Source of the DNA: Microbacterium ginsengiterrae
GTDB lineage: Bacteria; Actinomycetota; Actinomycetes; Actinomycetales; Microbacteriaceae
DNA: 64,000 bases
Assembly (NCBI RefSeq): GCF_014205075.1
Contig: NZ_JACHMU010000001.1
Span: forward strand, 2,728,001 to 2,792,000
Direction of reading: 5' to 3'
Positions within the stretch are counted from its first letter, which is position 1, and every line of letters begins with the position of its first letter. The translations under genes were made by a program, and so were the position numbers. Shown one piece after another: positions 47,847-57,030 of the stretch. The notes beneath the pieces are model-generated. The model saw only the letters and a program-made list of their open reading frames with translations, was not told the origin of the DNA and did not search any database.

Positions 47847-48698
47847 ATGAAGATCCTCTCGATCCAGTCCGCAGTCGCATACGGCCACGTCGGCAACTCG
47901 GCCGCCGTGTTCCCGTTGCAGCGCATCGGCGTCGATGTGATTCCGGTGTACACGGTGAACTTCTCCAACCACACCGGATACGGGTCGTGGCGCGGTCCGC
48001 TCATCGATCCTTCCGACGTGCGCGATGTGATCACCGGCGTCGGTGAGCGCGGCGTCTTCGGACAGGTGGACGCGGTGCTGTCCGGCTATCAGGGCGGTGA
48101 GGGCATCGGCGACGTCATCATCGATGCCGTCGCGCAGGTGAAGGCTGCGAACCCCTCGGCGCTGTACGCGTGCGACCCCGTCATGGGGAACGCCAAGTCG
48201 GGATGCTTCGTCGCCCCGGCGATCCCCGAACTCCTCCGTGATCGCGTCGTCCCCGTGGCAGACATCATCACGCCAAACCAGTTCGAGCTCGGCTTCCTCA
48301 CCCGCACGGAACCGGACACGCTCGAGTCGACTCTGGCATCGGTCGAGCTCGCCAGGGACATGGGACCGCGCACGGTCCTGGTCACGAGTGTGGAGCGCCC
48401 CGACCGCGAAGAGGGCACCATCGAGATGCTCGCCGTGGACGACGAAGGCGCATGGATCGTCCAGACGCCGTTCCTGCCCATGAAGGCCAACGGATCAGGC
48501 GACGTCACCGCGGCGCTGTTCACCGCGCACTACGCATCCACCCGCAGCGCACAGACGGCGCTGGAGCGCACGGCATCCAGCGTCTTCGACCTGCTCAAGC
48601 TCACGCTCGACTCGGGTGAGCGTGAACTCCAGCTCGTCGAGGCTCAGGAGTCCTACGCGCACCCGAAGATGCAGTTCTCCGCGCGCAAGGTCCGCTGA
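47847..48698 (+). CDS. pdxY: pyridoxal kinase PdxY
   Basis: Salvages pyridoxal to PLP with ATP. It is 283 residues, a ribokinase-like fold: ILSIQSAVAYGHVGNSAAVFPLQ at the N-terminus, YACDPVMGN, TPNQFELGFLT, and the anion hole/catalytic base in MKANGSGDVTAALF. It follows pdxR by 12 bases and is probably co-transcribed with it. Together with PdxST it gives both de novo synthesis and salvage. Confidence 0.95.
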   Translation: MKILSIQSAVAYGHVGNSAAVFPLQRIGVDVIPVYTVNFSNHTGYGSWRGPLIDPSDVRDVITGVGERGVFGQVDAVLSGYQGGEGIGDVIIDAVAQVKAANPSALYACDPVMGNAKSGCFVAPAIPELLRDRVVPVADIITPNQFELGFLTRTEPDTLESTLASVELARDMGPRTVLVTSVERPDREEGTIEMLAVDDEGAWIVQTPFLPMKANGSGDVTAALFTAHYASTRSAQTALERTASSVFDLLKLTLDSGERELQLVEAQESYAHPKMQFSARKVR

Positions 48699-48814
48699 AC
48701 CGACACCCGTCGGGCACTGCCCGCGCACAGCGCCGCCTGTCAACGCGCGCTCGTGCGCGCGTCCGCGCGTACCTTCTCGGATTCGTCACGGAAACGGGCA
48801 GGACACGCCGCGGG

Positions 48815-48843
48815 TTGCCGACGCGATTCGTTCTCGTTAGCGT
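48815..48843 (+). promoter_or_regulatory. ectA promoter
   Basis: TTGCCG (48815-48820) and TAGCGT (48838-48843) are 17 bases apart. Transcription would start about three bases before the ectA ATG at 48853, so the operon mRNA is nearly leaderless. The rest of the 154-base gap after pdxY shows no gene. A GCGCGC-rich inverted repeat (around 48742-48760) may end pdxY transcription. Confidence 0.6.
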
Positions 48844-48852
48844 CGTGGGCGC

Positions 48853-49389
48853 ATGCTCCCGTTCAACGAAGTACCCCATGCTCCTGTCCGCGACACGACG
48901 ACGATCCGACCTCCCGCCGCATCCCATGGTGCGGACATGTGGCGGGTCGCCAGAGACTCAGACGAACTCGATCTGAACTCGTCGTACAAGTACATGCTCT
49001 TCGCGCGAGACTTCGCGCGCACCTGTCGCGTCGCCGTCGTCGGCGACCGCGTCGTCGCCTTCGTGCTCGGCTACCGTCGTCCCGAAGCGCCGGAACGGCT
49101 CTTCGTGTGGCAGATCGCCGTCGACGAGGATCACCGAGGTGCGGGTCTCGCAGGCCGCCTGCTGGACGATCTCGTCACCGTAGGCGACACCGAGTCGCCC
49201 GTGGTCTTCGTCGAGACGACGATCACCGACGACAACACGGCCTCGCAGCGACTGTTCGCGGCGTTCGCCGAGCGTCGATCAGCGCCGAACGAGGTGAGCG
49301 ACCTGTTCGACGGGCCCGATTTCCCCGACCGGCACGACGCCGAGCGGCTCCACCGGATCGGCCCGATCCCCTCGCCGGTTCGCGGCTGA
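48853..49389 (+). CDS. ectA: L-2,4-diaminobutyrate acetyltransferase
   Basis: Second step of ectoine synthesis: acetylates diaminobutyrate. The 178-residue GNAT enzyme has VWQIAVDEDHRGAGLAGRLLDDL (acetyl-CoA loop), VFVETTITDDNTASQRLFAAFA and the N-terminal SSYKYMLFARDFARTCRVA typical of EctA. First gene of ectABCD. The start ATG has no Shine-Dalgarno but a promoter directly upstream. Confidence 0.95.
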   Translation: MLPFNEVPHAPVRDTTTIRPPAASHGADMWRVARDSDELDLNSSYKYMLFARDFARTCRVAVVGDRVVAFVLGYRRPEAPERLFVWQIAVDEDHRGAGLAGRLLDDLVTVGDTESPVVFVETTITDDNTASQRLFAAFAERRSAPNEVSDLFDGPDFPDRHDAERLHRIGPIPSPVRG

Positions 49390-49402
49390 TCGACATCCCA
49401 GA

Positions 49403-49468
49403 CTGGGAATCCTTCCCAGCCTCGGCGGCCCAGCGCCGTCGAGCTGCCGCGTACGCCGGAGCGTACGC
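49403..49468 (+). repeat. two hairpins between ectA and ectB
   Basis: A perfect 7-bp hairpin CTGGGAA/TTCCCAG with a 3-base loop (49403-49419) and, 30 bases on, two copies of the self-complementary GCGTACGC separated by CGGA (49449-49468). Neither has a T run. They may stabilise or process the mRNA so that ectB is made at a different level from ectA. Confidence 0.5.
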
Positions 49469-49486
49469 ACGCCAGAGGAGGCACAC

Positions 49487-50764
49487 ATGTCCCTTTCCGC
49501 CATCGCCGACACCGAGATCTTCGAATCCTCGGAGTCCCGCGTCCGCAGCTACTCCCGCTCGTGGCCCGTCGTGTTCGACCGCGCCGTCGGCAGCACCGTC
49601 TTCGACGAGTCGGGACGCGGCTATCTCGACTTCTTCGCCGGAGCCGGAGCGCTCAACTACGGCCACAACAACCCGATCCTGAAGGATGTGCTCATCCGTT
49701 ATCTCGCCGAGGATCGCATCGTCCACTCGCTGGACATGTTCACCACGGCGCGTCGCGAGTTCCTCCAGACCTTCTCCGACGCGATCCTCACCCCGCGCGA
49801 CCTCGACTATCGCGTCGTGTTCCCCGGACCGGGCGGGGCGAACGCCGTGGAAGCCGCTCTGAAACTCGCGCGCAAGGTGACAGGACGCGAATCGGTCATC
49901 AACTTCACCAACGCGTTCCACGGCATGACGCTCGGCGCTCTGTCAGTCACGGGCAACTCGCTCAAGCGCAGCGGAGCGGGCGTGCCGCTCGTGCATGCGA
50001 CCCCAATGCCCTATGACGACTACTTCAACCAGGACTATTCCGACTTCTTCTACCTCGAGCGGCTTCTCAGTGACAGCGGCAGCGGCCTGAATCTCCCTGC
50101 CGCCGTCATCGTCGAGACCGTGCAGGGCGAAGGCGGCATCAACGCCGCACGCGCCGACTGGCTGCGCGGACTCGCCGACCTCTGCCGTCGTCACGGCATC
50201 CTGCTCATCGTCGATGACGTGCAGATGGGCTGCGGACGCACCGGTGGTTTCTTCAGCTTCGAAGAGGCAGGGATCGTGCCGGACATGGTCTGCCTGTCCA
50301 AGTCGATCAGCGGATCCGGGCTGCCGATGGCGCTCACCCTCGTGCGCCCGGAGCTCGACATCTGGGAGCCCGGCGAGCACAACGGCACATTCCGCGGCAT
50401 CGCGCCCGCATTCATGACCGCGGCAGACGCGATCCGGACGTATTGGCAGGACGATGCGCTCGAGGCGTCGACCATCGCGAAGGGCGCCAGGGTGGAGGGC
50501 CGGTTCAACGCCCTCGTGTCGTCGCATGACGATGCCGGACTCGTCGCGAAGGGCCGCGGGCTCGCACGGGGCCTCCAGTTCCGCGACGGAGAGACGGCGG
50601 AGGCCGTCTGCCGCGCCGCCTTCGAACGCGGCCTGCTCATGGAGACGTCCGGCCCGAGCGGCGAGGTGATGAAGATCCTTCCCGCGCTCACGATCACCGA
50701 CGAGGAACTCGATCGCGGCCTCGACATCATCGATGCCTCCATCGCCGATGTCCTCGCGGCGTGA
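49487..50764 (+). CDS. ectB: L-2,4-diaminobutyrate--2-oxoglutarate transaminase
   Basis: First step of ectoine synthesis: aspartate semialdehyde plus glutamate to diaminobutyrate. A 425-residue class III aminotransferase with the PLP lysine Lys272 (MVCLSKSISGSGLP), PGPGGANAVEAALKLAR and IVDDVQMGCGRTGGFFSFE. ATG follows AGAGGAGG. Aspartokinase and semialdehyde dehydrogenase genes are not in the operon, so the precursor comes from general metabolism. Confidence 0.97.
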   Translation: MSLSAIADTEIFESSESRVRSYSRSWPVVFDRAVGSTVFDESGRGYLDFFAGAGALNYGHNNPILKDVLIRYLAEDRIVHSLDMFTTARREFLQTFSDAILTPRDLDYRVVFPGPGGANAVEAALKLARKVTGRESVINFTNAFHGMTLGALSVTGNSLKRSGAGVPLVHATPMPYDDYFNQDYSDFFYLERLLSDSGSGLNLPAAVIVETVQGEGGINAARADWLRGLADLCRRHGILLIVDDVQMGCGRTGGFFSFEEAGIVPDMVCLSKSISGSGLPMALTLVRPELDIWEPGEHNGTFRGIAPAFMTAADAIRTYWQDDALEASTIAKGARVEGRFNALVSSHDDAGLVAKGRGLARGLQFRDGETAEAVCRAAFERGLLMETSGPSGEVMKILPALTITDEELDRGLDIIDASIADVLAA

Positions 50765-50800
50765 CCCGCACCCCGACCACACCTACTCAGAAAGGCTCAC

Positions 50801-51196
50801 ATGCTGATTCGCACCATCGACGAGATCACCGACACGGACGCCGACGTGCAGTCCGAGAACTGGCGCAGCAAGCGCATCATCCTGGCGAAGGAGAAGGTCG
50901 GCTTCTCCGTGCATGAGACCACCCTCTACGCCGGCACCGAATCGGAGTTCTGCTACCAGAACCACATCGAGGCGGTGTTCATCGTGGAGGGCGAAGGAGA
51001 GATCGAGGATCTCGCGACGGGCGAGGTGCACCAGCTCGCACCCGGCTCGCTGTACCTGTTGAACGATCACGACCGCCACCGTGTCCGCCCCCGAACGCAG
51101 ATGCGGACCGTGTGCGTGTTCAACCCCCCGGTCACCGGGCGCGAGGTCCACGACGAGAACGGCGTCTACCCGCTCGTCACCGAATCGGTGGGCTGA
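50801..51196 (+). CDS. ectC: L-ectoine synthase
   Basis: Closes N-acetyl-diaminobutyrate to ectoine. The 131-residue cupin has [46 protein letters not shown], in which Glu and His residues would hold the metal; the usual Glu57/Tyr85/His93 region is present. ATG follows AAAGG, 36 bases after ectB. Confidence 0.96.
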   Translation: MLIRTIDEITDTDADVQSENWRSKRIILAKEKVGFSVHETTLYAGTESEFCYQNHIEAVFIVEGEGEIEDLATGEVHQLAPGSLYLLNDHDRHRVRPRTQMRTVCVFNPPVTGREVHDENGVYPLVTESVG

Positions 51197-51260
51197 AGCA
51201 CCCGCCGTCACGACCGCCGCGTCGACCGCGGTGAACCGAAGAGAGAACAGGAGAACGACG

Positions 51261-52157
51261 ATGACCATGATCGACACGTCCCAGGACCTCTACCCGACCC
51301 GCCTGACCGCGGCGAGGCCGCCGCTGACACGCGAACATCCGACAGTGTGGGGTGAGGCGGCCGGTCCGTTCACGCGCGAGGAACTGGATGCCCACGAAGC
51401 CCGCGGTTACACGATCCTCGACGACTTCCTCAGTCCGGAGGAGGTGGAGCTGTACAGCGGCGAGCTCACACGGCTCTCCGAGGCGCCGGAGCTCGCCGCC
51501 GACCCCCGCGTGATCCGGGAGCGGAGCACCGGAGATGTCCGCTCGATCTTCGCCGTCCAGGCGCTCAGCGAGGCGGTCGACCGCTTGACCCGCGAGGCTC
51601 GCGTCCTCGATCGAGCGCGGCAGCTGCTCGGGAGCGACGTCTACCTGCATCAGACCCGGATCAATTACATGCCGGGGTTCCGCGGCACCGGGTTCTACTG
51701 GCACTCGGACTTCGAGACGTGGCACGCGGAGGACGGCATGCCGATCCCCCGCGCCGTGAGCTGCTCGATCGCCCTGACGGACAACCACCCGTTCAACGGC
51801 GGGCTTATGGTGATGCCCGGCTCGCACAAGACGTTCGTGTCGAGCGTCGGCGAGACGCCGGAGGACAACCACGCCTCCTCTCTGCAGGCGCAGGAGGTCG
51901 GAGTCCCCAGCGAGGACGACATCACCCGCATGGCCGCGCAGTACGGGATCGATCAGTTCACCGGCGCGGCGGGGTCGGCGCTCTGGTTCGACTCGAACAT
52001 CATGCACGGTTCAGGCAACAACATCACGCCGTTCCCCCGCTCGAACATCTTCCTCGTGTTCAACAGCGTCGACAACGCACTCGTGGAGCCGTACTCGGCA
52101 CCGGCGCCGCGGCCGGAGCACATCGCGCACCGCGCGGACACCACGCCGCTGCGGTGA
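51261..52157 (+). CDS. ectD: ectoine 5-hydroxylase
   Basis: Fe(II)/2-oxoglutarate dioxygenase making 5-hydroxyectoine. It is 298 residues from ATG at 51261 behind ACAGGAG. The iron triad His148, Asp150 and His249 is intact (YWHSDFETWHAEDG; WFDSNIMHGSGNN), and the Arg after PFPRSNIF binds 2-oxoglutarate. The operon thus produces hydroxyectoine, useful against heat and desiccation as well as salt. It ends three bases from the convergent HIT gene, with no terminator hairpin visible between. Confidence 0.96.
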   Translation: MTMIDTSQDLYPTRLTAARPPLTREHPTVWGEAAGPFTREELDAHEARGYTILDDFLSPEEVELYSGELTRLSEAPELAADPRVIRERSTGDVRSIFAVQALSEAVDRLTREARVLDRARQLLGSDVYLHQTRINYMPGFRGTGFYWHSDFETWHAEDGMPIPRAVSCSIALTDNHPFNGGLMVMPGSHKTFVSSVGETPEDNHASSLQAQEVGVPSEDDITRMAAQYGIDQFTGAAGSALWFDSNIMHGSGNNITPFPRSNIFLVFNSVDNALVEPYSAPAPRPEHIAHRADTTPLR

Positions 52158-52160
52158 GGT

Positions 52161-52715
52161 TCAGTCGCGGTCCGGCTTCGGCCAGGCCGCGGCCACCGAC
52201 TCGCGAACCTCGCCGAGCAGCTGCGGCAGCGCCTTGGTCTTCGCGATGATCGGGAAGAAGTTCGCATCAGACGCCCACCGCGGGACGATGTGCTGGTGCA
52301 GGTGTCCGTCGACACCTGCACCAGCGACCGCTCCCTGGTTCATGCCGAGATTGAAGCCGTCGCATCGCGAGACCTCACGGAGCACGCGCATACCCGTCTG
52401 CGTGAGGGCGCCGATCTCGGCGACCTCCTCCGGCGTCGCCTGATCGTACGTGGCGATGTGCCGGTACGGGCAGACGAGCAGGTGCCCGGAGTTGTAGGGG
52501 AACAGATTCAGCAGCACGTACGCGGTCTCGCCTCGTGCGACGACGAGCCGCTCCGCGTCAGGGTGCTTCGGTGCCTCGCAGAAGGGGCATTCATCGCGCA
52601 GGGGTTCGGGTCCCGCTTGGATGTACGCCATCCGGTGCGGTGTCCACAGCCGCTGGAACGCGTCGGGGATGCCGGCCAGATGCGCGGCATCCTCCGCCAT
52701 CCCCTCTTCGCTCAT
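52161..52715 (-). CDS. HIT-family phosphohydrolase/phosphorylase
   Basis: A 184-residue histidine-triad protein with a CxxC zinc pair early (ECPFCEAP), [17 protein letters not shown], and the triad [10 protein letters not shown]. In M. tuberculosis the equivalent gene after thrS (Rv2613c) is a diadenosine tetraphosphate phosphorylase, so Ap4A breakdown is the best guess. Its ATG overlaps the thrS stop (ATGA). ThrS-type enzymes can form Ap4A, which makes the pairing meaningful, though that is inference. Confidence 0.9.
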   Translation of the reverse strand: MSEEGMAEDAAHLAGIPDAFQRLWTPHRMAYIQAGPEPLRDECPFCEAPKHPDAERLVVARGETAYVLLNLFPYNSGHLLVCPYRHIATYDQATPEEVAEIGALTQTGMRVLREVSRCDGFNLGMNQGAVAGAGVDGHLHQHIVPRWASDANFFPIIAKTKALPQLLGEVRESVAAAWPKPDRD

Positions 52716-54724
52716 GCCAGGTCCCCGGCCTTCAGCACGAGGGCGTGCGTCGCGATGGCCTGACGGATGCGCGCGACGGCATCCGCCACCGGCACGCCGT
52801 TCTCCTGCGTGCCGTCACGGAACCGGAACGAGACCGTGCCGGCCTCCCTGTCCTGTTCGCCGGCGATGAGGATCAGCGGCACCTTGTGCGTGGTGTGGTT
52901 GCGGATCTTCTTCTGCATGCGGTCGTCGGAGTGATCGACCTCGGCACGCACGTCGTGCTGGCGGAGCTCGGCGATGATGCCGTCGAGATACTCGCCGTAC
53001 TGCTCGGCGACCGGGACGCCCACGACCTGGATGGGAGCCAGCCACACCGGGAAGTCGCCGGCGTAGTGCTCGAGCAGGATGGCGAAGAAACGCTCGACCG
53101 AGCCCAGCAGCGCCCGGTGGATCATCACGGGGCGGTGCTTCTGGCCGTCCGGACCGGTGTACTCGAGTTCGAAGCGCTCCGGCTGGTTGAAGTCGAGCTG
53201 GATGGTCGACATCTGCCAGGTGCGGCCGATCGCGTCTCGGGCCTGGACGGAGATCTTCGGGCCGTAGAAGGCGGCCCCGCCCGGGTCGGCGACGAGTTCG
53301 AGACCGGATGCCACGGCGACCTCGCGCAGAGTCTCGATCGCGGTCGACCACTGTTCCGGCTCTCCGAGGAACTTCGGGTTGCCCTCCTCATTGGTCGACA
53401 GCTCGAGGTAGAAGTCGTTGAGGCCGTAGTCGCGCAGCAGATCGAGGACGAGGTTGAGGTTCGTCTCCAGCTCCTGCTTGACCTGATCCTGCGCCACATA
53501 GATGTGCGCGTCGTCCTGGGTCAGGCCGCGCACGCGGGTGAGGCCGGAGAGCGTGCCGCTCTTCTCGTACCGGTAGACGGTGCCGAACTCCGCCAGACGC
53601 AGCGGCAGCTCACGGTAGGAGCGGCCACGGGCGCGGTAGATGAGGTTGTGGAACGGGCAGTTCATGGGCTTCAGGTAGTAGTCCTGGCCCTGACGGGTGA
53701 TGTTCCCGTCCTCGTCGACCGTCTCATCGAGGTGCATCGGCGGGAACATGCCGTCGGCGTAAGTCTGCAGGTGACCGGAGGTCTGGAACAGATCCTTCTT
53801 GGTGATGTGCGGGGAGTTGACGACGTCGTACCCGTTGCGGAGCAGGTGGCGACGAAGGTTCTCCTCGATCTCGTAGCGGACGATGCCGCCCTTGGGGTGG
53901 AAGACCGCCAGACCCGATCCGATCTCGTCCGGGAAGGAGAACAGATCCATCTCCACGCCGAGCTTGCGGTGGTCGCGACGCTCAGCCTCGGCGATGCGCT
54001 CCTTGTAGGCCTTCAACTCGTCCTTGGAAGGCCATGCCGTGCCGTAGATGCGCTGCAGCTGGGGATTCTTCTCGCTTCCCCGCCAGTAGGCGGCGGCGAT
54101 CCGTGTGAGGTCCCAGCCGTTGCCGATCATGCGGGTGTTGGGCAGGTGCGGTCCGCGGCAGAGGTCCTTCCACGCCACTTCGCCGTCCTTGGTGACGTTG
54201 TCGTAGATCGTCAGCTCGCCTCCGCCGACCTCGACGGCCGCGCCCTCTGCGGCGTCAGCGCCGGATCCGGGCCCTCCTGCCAGATCGATCAGTTCGAGCT
54301 TGAACGGCTCGTCCGCCATCTCGGCGCGTGCCTCATCCTCGGTGACGACGCGGCGGGTGAACCGCTGGCCTTCACGGATGATGCGCTGCATCTCCTTCGA
54401 GATCGACTTGATGTCCTCCGGGGTGAAGGGCGTGTCGACACCGAAGTCGTAGTAGAAGCCGTCGGTGACCGGCGGGCCGATGCCGAGGTTGGCCTGCGGG
54501 TTGATGCGTTGGACGGCCTGGGCGAGGACGTGGGCGGCGGAATGCCGCAGGATGGACAGGCCGTCCTCGCTGTCGATCGTGACCGGGGTGACCTCGTCCG
54601 TCTCGGCGACCGTGGTCGCGAGGTCCTTGAGTTCGCCGTTCACGCGCATCGCGACGACGGATCGGTCAGAGAACAGGGCGAAGCCGTCACGTGCGGCGGC
54701 GTTCGACTCGTCGATTTCAGGCAC
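52712..54724 (-). CDS. thrS: threonyl-tRNA synthetase
   Basis: Charges tRNA-Thr; 670 residues. The editing domain has [12 protein letters not shown] and the class II core has [34 protein letters not shown] with the zinc Cys, and a C-terminal anticodon domain ([14 protein letters not shown]). The N-terminal TGS domain is short: only the last strands ([13 protein letters not shown]) are seen after about 22 unrelated residues, and an in-frame TGA two codons before the GTG rules out a longer start. Everything needed for charging and editing is present. Confidence 0.96.
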   Translation of the reverse strand: MPEIDESNAAARDGFALFSDRSVVAMRVNGELKDLATTVAETDEVTPVTIDSEDGLSILRHSAAHVLAQAVQRINPQANLGIGPPVTDGFYYDFGVDTPFTPEDIKSISKEMQRIIREGQRFTRRVVTEDEARAEMADEPFKLELIDLAGGPGSGADAAEGAAVEVGGGELTIYDNVTKDGEVAWKDLCRGPHLPNTRMIGNGWDLTRIAAAYWRGSEKNPQLQRIYGTAWPSKDELKAYKERIAEAERRDHRKLGVEMDLFSFPDEIGSGLAVFHPKGGIVRYEIEENLRRHLLRNGYDVVNSPHITKKDLFQTSGHLQTYADGMFPPMHLDETVDEDGNITRQGQDYYLKPMNCPFHNLIYRARGRSYRELPLRLAEFGTVYRYEKSGTLSGLTRVRGLTQDDAHIYVAQDQVKQELETNLNLVLDLLRDYGLNDFYLELSTNEEGNPKFLGEPEQWSTAIETLREVAVASGLELVADPGGAAFYGPKISVQARDAIGRTWQMSTIQLDFNQPERFELEYTGPDGQKHRPVMIHRALLGSVERFFAILLEHYAGDFPVWLAPIQVVGVPVAEQYGEYLDGIIAELRQHDVRAEVDHSDDRMQKKIRNHTTHKVPLILIAGEQDREAGTVSFRFRDGTQENGVPVADAVARIRQAIATHALVLKAGDLA

Positions 54725-54783
54725 AGGTCACTCCATCTGGGTCGTCCTCTAGGCTACTCGCACCGCGGGCCCGGCCGTGCCGT

Positions 54784-55869
54784 TCACTGCGTCGTGACGA
54801 AGTCGTTCGCCGCAAGGATGATCTTGTGCACCCCGACCGCCGCGGCGTACGTGTAGGCGGCGGCATAGCGTTCCGGGCGCCCCTCGTTCTCGTCGAGTTC
54901 CTTCAGCAGATCGTCGAGGGTGCGCGTGGCGACCGCGAGTTTGTCCTCCGCGAGCGGGTCGTCCGTCGGAGCGCCGATGATCTCGGCAGCGGCGTGGATC
55001 GCGTCAGCCAGCGCTTCGCGCGTGCGATCGGACAGGCAGTCGTCCTCATCGGCCAGGCGTACGAGGACGGTGGCGAGATCACGAGTGGCGTTGGCGGTCC
55101 CCTCGAGCGCCGTCATGCGCCGGGCGTTCAGCTCCTTGTCGGCCCTGCGTCGTCGGCCGCGCGGATTCGCTCTGCTGCTCTCATCCGCCTGACGGACCTC
55201 CTCCTCGACGGAGGACAGCATCGTGGGCAGATCCTTCGTCGCGTCCAGAACGTGGTCCGGGTCGATCGACTCCTCGGCGACGGTGTCGGCGAGGTCGTCG
55301 AGTGTCGTCCTGATGCGCTCGCGGAGATCGGTGAGCTGCTCGGATGCGCGCCTCAGGTACAGCGGAGGGAAGACGATGAGGTTGACCGCGATCCCCACGA
55401 GGACCCCGAAGGCCATCGTCAACAGGTACGAGGAGGTGAACTCATCTCCCGCGGGGCCGCCGATGAGCAGCACGAACAGGCCGGCGATCGCCACCCAGTC
55501 CCTGCCGACGCCGAGGGCGCTGATGCCGCCGAGGGCGATGCCGACGGCGATGACCGCCGCGACGGCCACGACACCAGGGGCGCCGGCGGAGACGAGGACG
55601 AGCCCGCCGAGGCCGAGAGCGATCCCCAGCGACAGGCCCAACAGGGCTTGGAGCCCTGCGCGAGCCGACCCGACCACGGTCGGATACATGCTGACGAGGA
55701 CGCCAAGGGGTGCGTAGTACGAGTATTCGCTGTCGGCGAGAGGGACATAAGGCGCGAGGTACCACGCGATCGCCGCACCCGCCGCCGTCTTGCCCGCGAG
55801 CAGGAGCCTGTCGCTTGCGGTCGCCTGTCGGCGCCAGACGCGCGCGTTACGGGAGATCCGCGAGAGCAA
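54784..55869 (-). CDS. FUSC-family membrane protein (aromatic acid exporter-like)
   Basis: A 361-residue protein with six or so N-terminal membrane segments (about 22-175, e.g. LLGLSLGIALGLGGLVLVSAG, VAVAAVIAVGIALGGISALG) and a long helical cytoplasmic half (about 180-345). This matches FUSC/ArAE exporters, whose substrates include aromatic acids. The only in-frame start near the N-terminus is TTG at 55869, which lies 23 bases inside the small acidic gene upstream, so translation may depend on that gene. Substrate unknown. Confidence 0.82.
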   Translation of the reverse strand: MLSRISRNARVWRRQATASDRLLLAGKTAAGAAIAWYLAPYVPLADSEYSYYAPLGVLVSMYPTVVGSARAGLQALLGLSLGIALGLGGLVLVSAGAPGVVAVAAVIAVGIALGGISALGVGRDWVAIAGLFVLLIGGPAGDEFTSSYLLTMAFGVLVGIAVNLIVFPPLYLRRASEQLTDLRERIRTTLDDLADTVAEESIDPDHVLDATKDLPTMLSSVEEEVRQADESSRANPRGRRRRADKELNARRMTALEGTANATRDLATVLVRLADEDDCLSDRTREALADAIHAAAEIIGAPTDDPLAEDKLAVATRTLDDLLKELDENEGRPERYAAAYTYAAAVGVHKIILAANDFVTTQ

Positions 55870-56002
55870 CGTCGCCGTCTTCGTCTTCGTCCTCTTCCGC
55901 GGATTCAGCGGCCGCGGGGTCCTGGTCGCCGATGTTCATGTCCGGATCGATGCCGATGACGGTCTCCCGATCATCGTCCTGCGGGTTCGTTGTATTCACC
56001 AT
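55847..56002 (-). CDS. small acidic hypothetical protein
   Basis: A 51-residue ORF, MVNTTNPQDDDRETVIGI at the start, with an Asp/Glu-rich second half (EDEDEDGD). ATG at 56002 is preceded by CGGAGACTCCG, a good ribosome binding site, and the frame overlaps the start of the FUSC gene. It is too short for a family assignment. It may serve mainly to couple translation into the TTG of the next gene. Confidence 0.55.
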   Translation of the reverse strand: MVNTTNPQDDDRETVIGIDPDMNIGDQDPAAAESAEEDEDEDGDVALADLP

Positions 56003-56180
56003 CGGAGTCTCCGTTCTCTCGTCATCGGGTTGCGACGAGACTTCAGCTTGTCCCGCGGCGGACCGGAAGTCGCCCCCGTTGACAGATCGACGATCAGGTC
56101 GCACGTTCCGTGGCGACGACCGGCGGCCGGAGCCGGGTGCCCTGCTGGCCTTCTCCCGCGCCGCCTGACATCCTGGGCCC
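56003..56180. other. divergent intergenic region
   Basis: 178 bases between the small acidic gene (minus) and the three-helix membrane gene (plus). I see no gene or convincing promoter hexamers in it. Confidence 0.5.
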
Positions 56181-56528
56181 ATGAGCGAGTTGACGACCGC
56201 CGATCTCGGCCTGCTGCTGTCGGTGTTCGCGGTGCTGCTGATCGCGTTCGCCATCGACTTCCACTTCTCCACCCGCCCGACCACGCGGCACCGGCGATCG
56301 CGATGGGTGTTCGGCATCGTCACCCTGGTCGGAGAGCTGATGACCGCCCTCGCGCTGGTGCTCACGTGGGTGGCGATGTGGAGTCCCGCTGCGTGGGAGG
56401 CCATCGACGACCTGCTCGTCTTCATCCCCGGCAGCATCGCGATCGCGTGCGCGGTGATCCTCACGGTGGAGAAGATCATCGCCCGCCTCGAGCGCCTCCG
56501 GATGCCGTCGCAGAAGCCGACGGCGTAG
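56181..56528 (+). CDS. small three-helix membrane protein
   Basis: A 115-residue protein with three membrane segments: about 8-29 (GLLLSVFAVLLIAFAIDFHF), 43-68 (VFGIVTLVGELMTALALVLT) and 78-100 (LLVFIPGSIAIACAVILTVE), with basic flanks. Hydrophobicity supports coding on plus; antisense frames here are Arg-rich and not protein-like. ATG lacks a Shine-Dalgarno. No family recognised. Confidence 0.7.
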   Translation: MSELTTADLGLLLSVFAVLLIAFAIDFHFSTRPTTRHRRSRWVFGIVTLVGELMTALALVLTWVAMWSPAAWEAIDDLLVFIPGSIAIACAVILTVEKIIARLERLRMPSQKPTA

Positions 56529-56550
56529 AACTCGGCGCGATCGACGCCGT

Positions 56551-57030
56551 TCAGTCCCGCGGCTCGCTGCGGGCGCGCCGCGCGAGCAGAACGGTGCCGA
56601 CGACGCCCACGAGGAGCAGCAGCACGGCAGCGCCGTTCCAGGCCACGTCGTACGGGAGCAGGTCGACCCCATAGCGGATCTGATGCACGCGAAGCACCTT
56701 GTGATCGATGACACCGTCCCAGAGCTGGAAGGCACCGAGCCCGACGGCGTAGCCCGTCCACGCGGCGGTCGGCCAGAACACGCGCCTGCGACGCGCGTCC
56801 ATCATGAGGAAGAAGCCGAAGACGAAGACGAACAACTCGCCGGCATGGAGCAGGCCGTCTGACAACAGCGCGATCTCCGAGGTTCCGCGATCGTAGAAGT
56901 GGTGCCACGCGAGGATCTGGTGGAAGACGATCTCATCGACTGCCGCCATCGTGGCGATGCCGAGCAGGAGACCAGCCCAGTACGAGCGGTTCCGCAAGGG
57001 CGAACCCGGCCTGCGAGACGTATCGGTCAT
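56551..57030 (-). CDS. DUF2243 membrane protein
   Basis: A 159-residue protein with four membrane helices. The family signature is seen in GIATMAAVDEIVFHQILAWHHFYD and GAFQLWDGVIDHKVLRVHQIRYG, where conserved His residues could bind metal or haem. ATG at 57030 overlaps the ctaG stop (ATGA). DUF2243 genes often sit next to ctaG, so a role in cytochrome oxidase maturation is plausible but not shown. Confidence 0.87.
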   Translation of the reverse strand: MTDTSRRPGSPLRNRSYWAGLLLGIATMAAVDEIVFHQILAWHHFYDRGTSEIALLSDGLLHAGELFVFVFGFFLMMDARRRRVFWPTAAWTGYAVGLGAFQLWDGVIDHKVLRVHQIRYGVDLLPYDVAWNGAAVLLLLVGVVGTVLLARRARSEPRD

